From positions 1 to 64,000 of the forward strand of contig JBATNV010000318.1 of assembly GCA_049290495.1 (NCBI GenBank): DNA of 64,000 nucleotides, written 5' to 3'. This DNA comes from SHZI01 sp049290495. GTDB taxonomy: Bacteria; Pseudomonadota; Gammaproteobacteria; Steroidobacterales; GCA-2729495. Below the pieces are notes generated by a model. That model was not told where the DNA came from, searched no databases, and saw only the letters and a list, made by a program, of their open reading frames with translations. A program made the translations under genes and the position numbers. Of the stretch, positions 57,167-64,000 are shown piece by piece (position 1 is the first letter of the stretch; each line of letters opens with the position of its first letter).

Positions 57167-59371
57167 TCACTTTCCGGACATACGGATGGCACCGTTCTCA
57201 AAGCTGTCGGGCCCGCTCGCGAGGTAACGGGCGCAGAGTTCCACGTAGAAACACACCGGCCCGTCATCGGCTTGCTCGCGGTGCAGACTGCCGAAAACAT
57301 CCGCCGCCGTCTGCCAGCGCATCGCCCTGAACGCCGCTAACGCCGCTGCAAAACGCGCGTGCCGTTCGCCGACGATTGCATCGCGATCCGCATCCAGCAG
57401 TTCGTGGATCACCAGCGGCCTCGACTTGCCGGCCAGCAGGAAGGTGCCAACGTCACGACTCGACAGGCCCCCGGTTTCTGCGAGCGTTTCGCCCGAGACA
57501 AGAATCCGCGTGCCGAGCTGCTTGTTGAGGCCTTCGATGCGCGAGGCGGTGTTGACGATGTCGCCGACCGCGCGAAATTCCATGTGACCGGCGCCGCCGA
57601 TATTGCCCAGACGGATGGGCCCGGTATGCAGCCCGATGCGCGTGGGCAGTTGCGGCCGGCCCGGCAAGGCATTGAAGCGATCCACCGCTGCAGCCACGGC
57701 CAGTGCGCCGGCGCAGGCACACTCGCGGATCCTGTGGTCGGGTTTCGACACCGCCCATATGGCCATCATGGAATCGCCGACGACGTCGGTAACGACCCCC
57801 TCGCACGCTTCGACCTCGGCGAACATCACCGCGTAGTAGGCGTTCATCAGTGCCGCCAGTTCTTCCAGCGCCAGGGTCTCGGCGAGATGCGTGTACTGCT
57901 CGGCATCAGTCGCCATGCAGGTGCCGTGCAGAAGTTCGGCATTGGGCTGCAGATCGCCGAGATTCTGCATCAACTGGTCGAGCGCCCGTTTCGGCAGATA
58001 GGTGCCCAGCGCCTGCATGACGCGCTCGCGCTGCTTGCGCGTCTGCAAGTACTGCGCGAGCAGGCCGAGCAGCAGCGCGACCGGCAGCTGCACGAACAGC
58101 GGCACGAACAGCGGCAGCCAGATGTTCATGGCATCGAAAACCCACCAGGCCCAGGCGCCATACAGCGGCACTGCGAACAGGCTGAAGGCGATCGTTGCCG
58201 GTGGCGTCAGCACGCGGCAAAAGCCACCCACGAGCAGCCCCCAGAAACCGATCACGAACAGTTCGGCCGGAAAGGACAAGGGCTTTATCGCGGTGCCGTC
58301 CAGCATGTTGGCAATTGCAGTCGCCGCGACTTCCACGCCGCTGATGTCGAGACCGGTGTGGTCCGAGAACACGGAGTAGAAGCCGTCCTTCTGCTCAGGT
58401 TGGAACTCGTCCGAAAACCCGACCAGCACGATCTTGCCGGCCAGTTCATCGCTGTCTCCGCGCAAGGCCTGCACATAAGGTAGCGTCCGCACGGTGCGCG
58501 CCGGCCCGTAATAGTTGAGGTAGCGGGTATCGGCGCCCGCGTAGAGTTCGAGCAGCGAGCGCAGTGCAGCTGGCTGCTGCTGCAACTGTTGCCACTCGGC
58601 ATCCAGGGTAGCCAGCGCTGCCCCGTCAGTCGTCAGGCAGCTGCGCGCCTGTTGCAAAAGGCTGTCGATCTGACGTGCGGCGACCACCTCGGCGGTCGTG
58701 GCATGCAGCAATTGCGCCAACTCCGGACAGACCCGGCGCAGATCGGCAAACCACTCACCAGGCTGACGCAGCATCCAAGCCTGGAAGACAGTGGTCGGAA
58801 ATGTCGCGAGGTTGCCGGCACTGGCCTTGAAGGTCCAGAACTGACTGACTCGTACCGGTACGACCGGCAAGGTGAATGGCGCGACCGCCAACGCACCGGC
58901 AGCGATCGACGGCACCGGCGGAATGAGCTTCTCGGCGGTGAGCACGATCTGTCGATCCTGGCTCGCACCCACAGCGGTCTTTTTCAGGAAGACAGCCAGC
59001 ACCACGTTGCCCGCTTGGTTCAGCGCTGCGCCCAGGCGCTCATCGCCGGAAGGCTCAGCTGGATCATCAAACAACACATCGAAGCCGACTACTGCCGCGC
59101 CTTCTGCAGCCAGGTGTTCGACGAGTTCTGCATGCAGGGTACGCGGCCATTTAGCGGGTATATTCGGCAGGCCGAAAGCATCGCTCGAGAATTTGTCGAG
59201 ACCGATCACCACCACTTCGGCGGGCGCCTCGCGCGGGCCGCGCAGGAGGAACAGGGTGCCGAGGCCGAAGTCTTCTTCGACTCGCAGCACTGCGGGTACG
59301 GCACCGGCGAGCATCCCAAACAGCGTTGCCAGCAGGCCAAACAGGGCAAACTGCGGCGCCCTGAGGATCAT
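57167..59371 (-). CDS. CHASE2-domain class III adenylate/guanylate cyclase
   Basis: The 734-residue protein has TM1 (ALFGLLATLFGMLAG), a CHASE2 extracytoplasmic domain (about 40-365; DKFSSDAFGLPNI, AVVGFDVLFDDP, GLDISGVEVAATAIANML), three TM helices (about 370-460) and a class III cyclase domain (about 485-690) with metal Asp in ATDAEQYTHLAE and VVGDSMMAIW, and FRAVGDIVNTASRIEGLNK. Start at ATG 59371 or GTG 59380. It follows the Crp gene by 9-18 bp, implying co-transcription. Confidence 0.92.
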   Translation of the reverse strand: MILRAPQFALFGLLATLFGMLAGAVPAVLRVEEDFGLGTLFLLRGPREAPAEVVVIGLDKFSSDAFGLPNIPAKWPRTLHAELVEHLAAEGAAVVGFDVLFDDPAEPSGDERLGAALNQAGNVVLAVFLKKTAVGASQDRQIVLTAEKLIPPVPSIAAGALAVAPFTLPVVPVRVSQFWTFKASAGNLATFPTTVFQAWMLRQPGEWFADLRRVCPELAQLLHATTAEVVAARQIDSLLQQARSCLTTDGAALATLDAEWQQLQQQPAALRSLLELYAGADTRYLNYYGPARTVRTLPYVQALRGDSDELAGKIVLVGFSDEFQPEQKDGFYSVFSDHTGLDISGVEVAATAIANMLDGTAIKPLSFPAELFVIGFWGLLVGGFCRVLTPPATIAFSLFAVPLYGAWAWWVFDAMNIWLPLFVPLFVQLPVALLLGLLAQYLQTRKQRERVMQALGTYLPKRALDQLMQNLGDLQPNAELLHGTCMATDAEQYTHLAETLALEELAALMNAYYAVMFAEVEACEGVVTDVVGDSMMAIWAVSKPDHRIRECACAGALAVAAAVDRFNALPGRPQLPTRIGLHTGPIRLGNIGGAGHMEFRAVGDIVNTASRIEGLNKQLGTRILVSGETLAETGGLSSRDVGTFLLAGKSRPLVIHELLDADRDAIVGERHARFAAALAAFRAMRWQTAADVFGSLHREQADDGPVCFYVELCARYLASGPDSFENGAIRMSGK

Positions 59372-59389
59372 CGCGTCCACCGCCTGGCT

Positions 59390-60079
59390 TCAGTCGCGCT
59401 CATCGCGGACGCGACGCAGGCTGTCTGGATCGCGGATCACCACCCGGCCGCGGGCCAGGTCGATCCATCCCCGCTTGCGCCACTGTTGCAAGTGCTGATT
59501 GACGATCTGGCGCGAGACACTCATGAAGCCGGCCAAGTCCGCCTGCGAGATCTGCAGCACCATGAGGCCATCGACCGTGCTGCCGTGTTCCTCTGCCAGC
59601 TTCATCAGCCGTCGCGCCAGCCGCGCCGGAACAGACAGGAACGCTGCCTCCTCGATCAGATCGCTGGTCCAGCGCAGGCGCTTGCACAGTAGTTGCAGGA
59701 GGTGCGTGGCGAGGCAGGGCTCTTTCTCGATCAGGGCCAGAAAGTCAGCGCGGCGAATGACGAAAAGTTCCGTGTCGCTCAGTGCATCGGCCGTGGCGGT
59801 GCGCGGATGGCCGTCGAGTGCAGCGATCTCGCCAAAGCTGTCGCCGGACTCGAGGATATTGAGGAACACCTCCTGTCCGCCGGGTGTGCTGGCGCTGATC
59901 CGCACCTGCCCGGAGATCAGGCCCAGCAGCGCATCACCGGGCTCACCCTGGGCAAAGATGCGGCTGCCGCGGCCGTATGAACGGCGGATCGCGAGCGCGG
60001 CCAGCTTGTCGATGGCCGACTCCGGCAGACTGCCGAGGAGCAGATTGGCTTTCAACACGCTGCGAGCGGTCAGGGTCAT
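59390..60079 (-). CDS. Crp-family regulator with intact cAMP pocket
   Basis: The 229-residue regulator has a cNMP-binding domain with the phosphate-binding cassette FGEIAALDGHPRTATADA (FGE..R-T-A intact) and a winged-helix domain with ISQADLAGFMSVSRQIVNQHLQQW. It lies just upstream of the cyclase gene, so a cyclase-receptor pair is likely. Compared with the second Crp/Fnr gene at 51108, this one has the standard ligand pocket. Confidence 0.93.
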   Translation of the reverse strand: MTLTARSVLKANLLLGSLPESAIDKLAALAIRRSYGRGSRIFAQGEPGDALLGLISGQVRISASTPGGQEVFLNILESGDSFGEIAALDGHPRTATADALSDTELFVIRRADFLALIEKEPCLATHLLQLLCKRLRWTSDLIEEAAFLSVPARLARRLMKLAEEHGSTVDGLMVLQISQADLAGFMSVSRQIVNQHLQQWRKRGWIDLARGRVVIRDPDSLRRVRDERD

Positions 60080-60364
60080 GACACCCTTTTCCGACTATTT
60101 GCGGCGATGTGTCAAGTGCCGGACAGACCAAAAGCGCCCGCCGGGGCATCGTTAGACCGCAGCCAGGAAATTATGCAAGCCTGATCGGGCTGGATTTTGG
60201 AATGTGCCCCACGCATTTCAGCGCTCCGCCAGAGCAGACCATGTATTTCCAGAATTGCCTGGCCGGTCGGGGTGCGCTGCCGCCCGAACCCGTCCTCCAG
60301 CGGGGGACAAGCGACCGGCCGGGTGTCTCTGCCCGATCGCCAGATAAAAGGACCCGGAGTGCAT
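60080..60364 (+). promoter_or_regulatory. structured leader of TonB-receptor locus
   Basis: The 285-bp region contains GGCCGGTCG (60261-60269) and CGACCGGCC (60312-60320), a perfect 9-bp outer stem enclosing two further GC hairpins (GGGTGC..GCCGCCC and CCCG..CGGG), a three-way-junction-like fold. I see no B12 box or other known riboswitch signature. No further gene is seen in the region. Confidence 0.5.
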
Positions 60365-60523
60365 ATGACTCTCAAACAGCAACGCCTCGTGACCGCCGGT
60401 CTGCGCGGATTCTGTTGCGCGGGCCTCGCAACGCTGATCACCGCCTGCTTCTCGTGGACCTTTGTCACTTCGGTTGCCACACCGCAAATCGGCACCGTTT
60501 CTGGACAAAGCAACACGCTTTAG
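60365..60523 (+). CDS. 52-residue exported or membrane peptide, unknown
   Basis: A short frame with GGAG about 6 bases upstream encodes a basic N-terminus and a hydrophobic stretch (FCCAGLATLITACFSWTFVTSVATP) with three Cys (CC, C). It may be a signal-peptide-bearing or lipoprotein-like peptide (LITACFSW resembles a lipobox). Next gene begins 36 bp on. Confidence 0.5.
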   Translation: MTLKQQRLVTAGLRGFCCAGLATLITACFSWTFVTSVATPQIGTVSGQSNTL

Positions 60524-60559
60524 CGACCATGCGCCCGGCACCCGGACCGGACCCCCAGC

Positions 60560-60808
60560 ATGGACATCAGCAATCAGCACAATCTGCTCGTACCCCTCCT
60601 GCCGGAGAGCGCAATGAAGTTCGGCGTCCGCGTCGGTCTGCCCGCTGCTGACCCCTTGAGCGACGTGCTCGGTGCAGACTGGCAGCGCGAGCACTGGTTT
60701 GCGACCGCTGCTGCGCGCGATGCAGCCTTGCGCGAAATGGCACGGCGTCATCCTTTCAGCCGGATTGGCGACACGCCGAGCATCCGCCTGGAAGCTATCC
60801 AGCGTTAA
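60560..60808 (+). CDS. small protein preceding TonB receptor, unknown
   Basis: The 82-residue protein has no signal peptide or membrane segment. Its sequence MKFGVRVGLPAADPLSDVLG...REHWF suggests a conserved soluble domain, and it is 12 bp from the TonB receptor start. The family is not recognised. Confidence 0.6.
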   Translation: MDISNQHNLLVPLLPESAMKFGVRVGLPAADPLSDVLGADWQREHWFATAAARDAALREMARRHPFSRIGDTPSIRLEAIQR

Positions 60809-60820
60809 CCCGACGCGACG

Positions 60821-62875
60821 GTGATTCGTCTGCGACAAGGACTGGCCAGCGGCCTCGCAGCGTTTTTCATCGCTGCTACGGCAACTGCCGCTGACCGCAC
60901 CCTACCCGAAGAAATCGTCGTCACCGCCACCCGCTATCCGGTGGCAGCACTCGATCTGGCCGGTAACACCGCCCGCCTTGATACAGAGCGCATTGAACTG
61001 CTGAATGCCAGTCATATCCATGAAATCACGGCAGAGATTCCCGGCACCTGGATCACGCGCGGCAGCGGCCAGGAAAGCATCACTGCAATCCGCTCACCGG
61101 CCCTAACGGGACCAGGTTCCTGCGGCAGCTTCCTGTTTCTGGAAGACGGCGTCGCCATCCGGCCGACCGGCTTCTGCAATGTGAACGAAACCTTCGAGAT
61201 GGTGTCGGAACTCGCCAGCGCCATCGAGGTGATCCGCGGGCCGGCTTCAGCGCTGTATGGCTCGAATGCCCTGCACGGCACGCTGAACGTACTGTTGCCC
61301 GAGCCGGGGCCGGACACGCTTTATGTCAGCGGCGAGGCTGGACCGGACAGTTTCATGCGCGGCAAGCTGATCTGGGGCAACGGTACCGGGAGCGGCGATG
61401 GCCTGATCGGCGGCCTGGTCTACGATCACAGCGATGACTTTCGCGACTCGGCCGGTTACAGCCAGGCCAAGGGTTTTCTGAAGTACGGGACTGATCTGCG
61501 CGGCGGTCAGCTCGAACTTGCTTTCAGCGGCACCCTGCTTGATCAGGACACGGCCGGATTCATATACGGCGAGAACGCCTACCGGGACGAATCGCGACGC
61601 CACACCAACAGCAACCCGGATGCCTATCGCCGGGCAAACAGCCAGCGTTTCAACGCCAGCTGGCAGCCGGATGGCAACCGGGCCGATGACGGCTGGAAAC
61701 TGATCGGCTTCCTGCGCCGTTCCGAAATGGATTTCCTGCAACATTTTCTGCCCGGCCAACCGGTGGAAAAAAACGGACAGTGGAGCGGCGGCGCCACCCT
61801 GCTGCGCTATACGACACTCGGTCCGGCACGGATCACTGCCGGCTTCGATACCGAAATCGCCGACGGCTACCTGAAAGAAACCCAGGAAAGCGCGGACACC
61901 GGCAACCGGCCGCAGGGCCGGCACTACGATTACGATGTCTGGCAGTATCTCGCCTCGCCTTATGCACAGGCTGAGCTGCCGCTGAATGCACGGTGGGCGC
62001 TGACCGGCGGCCTGCGCTTTGAATGGCTGCGCTATGACTACGACAACCGGATGCTGGATGGAAATACGCGCGAGGATGGCACTGCATGTACACCGCCCTG
62101 CCTTTACAGCCGCCCGGCTGACAGCAGCGAGAACTATACAAATCTGGCACCGAATCTTGGCCTGCTGTTCCGGCTGGATGCGGAAAATTCGGCCTACCTC
62201 ACGCTGACGCGCGGTTTTCGCGCACCGCAGGCAGCGGAACTCTATCGCCTGCAGGCCGGACAGAATGTCGCTGACCTCCATTCCGAAACCATCGACAGCC
62301 TCGAACTTGGCTGGCATCACCAGTCAGCGCATCTGGATCTGTCCGTTGCAACATTTGCCATGCACAAGGACCACTACATCCTGCAGGACTCCAACCGCTA
62401 TAACGTCAGTGATGGCGAAAGCCGGCATGTCGGCGCTGAACTCGACGCCGAAGCGCGGCGCGACAACGGACTCTATGCCGGAATTGCCGCGACCTGGATA
62501 AAACAGACCTACGCCTTCAGTCAGCAGATCGCCGGCGGTGAAACCATCACCTCGGGCAATGACATCGATACAGCACCGCGCACGCTGGGCAGCCTGCATA
62601 TCGGCTGGTCAGTCAACCCGTGGCTGGCGGAAATCGAATGGATACACCAGGGCAGCTATTACCTGACCGCGCAGGAAAACCAGCGCTACGGCGGTCACGA
62701 TCTCTTCAACCTGCGCGCCGCCTGGTCGGTCAACCGGGAATGGCGCGTCACGGCGCGCATCAACAATCTCAACGACACCCTCTACGCCGATCGCGCCGAC
62801 TACGCCTTCGGCGAATATCGCTACTTCCCCGGCCACGACCGGGAGCTGTTTCTTGAACTCAGCTACCAGCGCTGA
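60821..62875 (+). CDS. TonB-dependent outer-membrane receptor
   Basis: The 684-residue receptor starts at GTG 60821 and has a signal peptide, a TonB-box-like segment (PEEIVVTATR), a plug domain (ITAIRSPALTGPGSCGSFLFLEDGV, IEVIRGPASALYGSNALHGTLNVL) and a barrel with final R (LELSYQR; last strand FLELSY). Two Cys in the plug (SCGS, GFCN) are probably disulfide-linked. BtuB/vitamin-type receptors have this size; the ligand is unknown. Confidence 0.9.
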   Translation: MIRLRQGLASGLAAFFIAATATAADRTLPEEIVVTATRYPVAALDLAGNTARLDTERIELLNASHIHEITAEIPGTWITRGSGQESITAIRSPALTGPGSCGSFLFLEDGVAIRPTGFCNVNETFEMVSELASAIEVIRGPASALYGSNALHGTLNVLLPEPGPDTLYVSGEAGPDSFMRGKLIWGNGTGSGDGLIGGLVYDHSDDFRDSAGYSQAKGFLKYGTDLRGGQLELAFSGTLLDQDTAGFIYGENAYRDESRRHTNSNPDAYRRANSQRFNASWQPDGNRADDGWKLIGFLRRSEMDFLQHFLPGQPVEKNGQWSGGATLLRYTTLGPARITAGFDTEIADGYLKETQESADTGNRPQGRHYDYDVWQYLASPYAQAELPLNARWALTGGLRFEWLRYDYDNRMLDGNTREDGTACTPPCLYSRPADSSENYTNLAPNLGLLFRLDAENSAYLTLTRGFRAPQAAELYRLQAGQNVADLHSETIDSLELGWHHQSAHLDLSVATFAMHKDHYILQDSNRYNVSDGESRHVGAELDAEARRDNGLYAGIAATWIKQTYAFSQQIAGGETITSGNDIDTAPRTLGSLHIGWSVNPWLAEIEWIHQGSYYLTAQENQRYGGHDLFNLRAAWSVNREWRVTARINNLNDTLYADRADYAFGEYRYFPGHDRELFLELSYQR

Positions 62876-62936
62876 AGGTACTCAAGGATCTGAATCTGCA
62901 CGCAGCTTGTACTCGCACTGCGTATAAAGCCGGCGT

Positions 62937-63998
62937 TCAGGCCCAGCCTGACCAGTCACCGCGGTTCTCAACGACGTGAAACAGCGCCGCGATGACGCGG
63001 CGGTCGAACTGCGTACCGGCACCGCGCAAGAGTTCTGCCAGCGCATCGTCCATCGACATGCCCTGCCGGTACGCACGCGCACTGACCAGCGCAACGAAGG
63101 CGTTGGCGACTGAAAGTATCCGCCCGGACAGGCTCATCTGTTCTTCAGTCAGGCCGCGCGGATAGCCGCTGCCGTCCAGACGTTCCTGCTTCTGCGCAAT
63201 CACATCCAGCACCGGGCCATCAAAATCCAGGCCCTTGAGAAGCTCCAGGCTGTAGGCGACATGCTTTTGCAGCAGCTCGCGGTCGGCTGATGTGAGCGGC
63301 TCTGTCTTCAACAGCAAATCGCCGGGCAGCATGATCTTGCCGATGTTGGCCAAGGTCGCCGCCAGGCCCAGCGTCGCCTGCTCGTCCGCCGGCAGCTCAA
63401 GTTCGCGCGCCACAGCCTGCGCCACCTCGGCCATGCGGTTTGCGTGATGCGCCGAGTATGGATCGTGGAGGTCTACGGCATCTGAAAGCGCGCCGACCAG
63501 GCTGCGCAGCATGTCGGCGTGATGCTGCTCGGCCAGACGCAGGTCGGTGACATCGTTCAACACCAAGAGGACCAGTTGTCTTCGCTCGCCGATCCGCTCG
63601 ACAGGTATGAAGCTGGCCTGGTAACTGCCCAGCGTGGAATCGATCTGCAACTGCATCACGCGCTGTACCGGGACACGCTGCCGGCGCGCTTCGTCGCTGA
63701 GCGCAGCGATCTCGGCCGCCATATTTGTGCCGAATATCGCGCTGATCCGGCTGCCGACCATGCCGGCTATCGTGTTCTTTACCGCGTTCGCCGTGGCCTG
63801 GTTGGTAAACACCACTTCCTGATCGCGGTTCATGAGCACGGTCAGCACATCGATATTGTCGGTAATCGTATGCAGGAGATCGGTCTGTTTCTGCAGCTTG
63901 GCTGCCTTGCTGCGCAGTTCTTCCGCCTGATGCCGCGCGCGCACGCTGCTGCCGTGGCGCCACGCCGCTACTGCAAGCGTCGCGATACTGAACAGCAG
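62937..63998 (-). CDS. HD-GYP-like protein with missing catalytic residues (partial)
   Basis: The frame is open to the right edge, so the N-terminus is missing. Visible are a hydrophobic stretch (LLFSIATLAVAAW), a coiled helix, a PAS-like domain, and an HD-GYP domain. HHANRM and KHVAYS keep two His, and GYP (DGSGYPRGL) is kept, but the HD of the HD-GYP dyad (usual HDIGK) is AN (ANIGK), HHE is KQE, and the later Asp are Asn/Val (SVANAFVAL). It is probably not an active c-di-GMP phosphodiesterase. Confidence 0.85.
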   Translation of the reverse strand: MLFSIATLAVAAWRHGSSVRARHQAEELRSKAAKLQKQTDLLHTITDNIDVLTVLMNRDQEVVFTNQATANAVKNTIAGMVGSRISAIFGTNMAAEIAALSDEARRQRVPVQRVMQLQIDSTLGSYQASFIPVERIGERRQLVLLVLNDVTDLRLAEQHHADMLRSLVGALSDAVDLHDPYSAHHANRMAEVAQAVARELELPADEQATLGLAATLANIGKIMLPGDLLLKTEPLTSADRELLQKHVAYSLELLKGLDFDGPVLDVIAQKQERLDGSGYPRGLTEEQMSLSGRILSVANAFVALVSARAYRQGMSMDDALAELLRGAGTQFDRRVIAALFHVVENRGDWSGWA

Positions 63999-64000
63999 CA

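Noticed and set aside
60080..60364. Cobalamin riboswitch upstream of the TonB receptor
   Set aside because: No GCCACTG-like B12 box or conserved core could be found; kept only as an unclassified structured leader.

Overview
The window looks like chromosome of a GC-rich, Gram-negative bacterium, most likely a gammaproteobacterium. The signs are OmpR/PhoP-type two-component systems, ExbB/ExbD/TonB-type machinery, a TonB-dependent receptor, Tat and Sec export, c-type cytochromes and Crp/Fnr regulators. The family cannot be fixed from sequence reading alone; lineages such as Steroidobacterales, Woeseiales or Nevskiales would fit the gene mix. Almost all DNA is coding, in tight and often overlapping (ATGA) operons.

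Layout. 1-2.1 kb: one end of an integrative element (AlpA-like excisionase, P4-type tyrosine integrase) abutting the 3' end of tRNA-Ala(CGC). 2.1-6.2 kb: degenerate MaoC-like dehydratase, 2Fe-2S ferredoxin, a small unknown, and an RstA/RstB-like two-component system whose upstream region carries three GTTAC repeats at exact 10-bp spacing next to a 39-residue membrane protein gene. 6.2-11.3 kb: a protein resembling red chlorophyll catabolite reductase (RCCR), divergent from a thioredoxin-fold ferredoxin, then an operon of two rSAM-associated glycosyltransferase-like proteins, a radical SAM/SPASM-like enzyme and a membrane protein. 11.3-21.1 kb: a ten-gene operon (TlpA-like, unknown periplasmic protein, three TPR proteins, unknown, ExbB, ExbD, ExbD, AgmX/TonB-like) preceded by what reads as a c-di-GMP-I (GEMM) riboswitch. 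21.2-30.2 kb: CpcT/CpeT-like protein, exported SDR-like protein, a cyanophycin-synthetase-like ATP-grasp enzyme paired with a GNAT-BKACE fusion, and the ApbE/DUF3570/DUF4266/TlpA/outer-membrane-protein operon. 30.2-38.4 kb: a divergent cluster of heme-c lipoproteins (HZS-alpha-like; LamG with two hemes), a further CXXCH protein and a Tat-exported DUF1501-like protein. 38.4-44.3 kb: methyltransferase, PhoQ/PhoP-like system with a PepSY protein, a hexanucleotide repeat, beta-carbonic anhydrase and a fosmidomycin-resistance-type MFS pump. 44.2-49.4 kb: UbiD decarboxylase with a three-subunit molybdenum enzyme of the 4-hydroxybenzoyl-CoA reductase type. 49.5-60.1 kb: SYLF protein, a small periplasmic protein, and a signalling locus of two Crp/Fnr regulators flanking a CHASE2 adenylate cyclase, a FecR-TPR-beta-barrel fusion, a Cys-rich secreted protein and a secreted metzincin protease. 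60.1-64 kb: a structured leader, two small genes and a TonB-dependent receptor, then a truncated-by-window HD-GYP protein that has lost its catalytic residues.

How it works together. The clearest theme is second-messenger control of the cell envelope. A c-di-GMP riboswitch appears to command a complete proton-motive-force-coupled ExbBD/AgmX/TPR machine, a probable dead HD-GYP protein lies 42 kb away, and a separate cyclase/Crp unit sits with an outer-membrane FecR-TPR-barrel protein. The best candidates for undescribed systems are the riboswitch-controlled ExbBD-TPR operon, the heme lipoprotein/Tat cluster at 30-38 kb, and the ATP-grasp/GNAT-BKACE pair.
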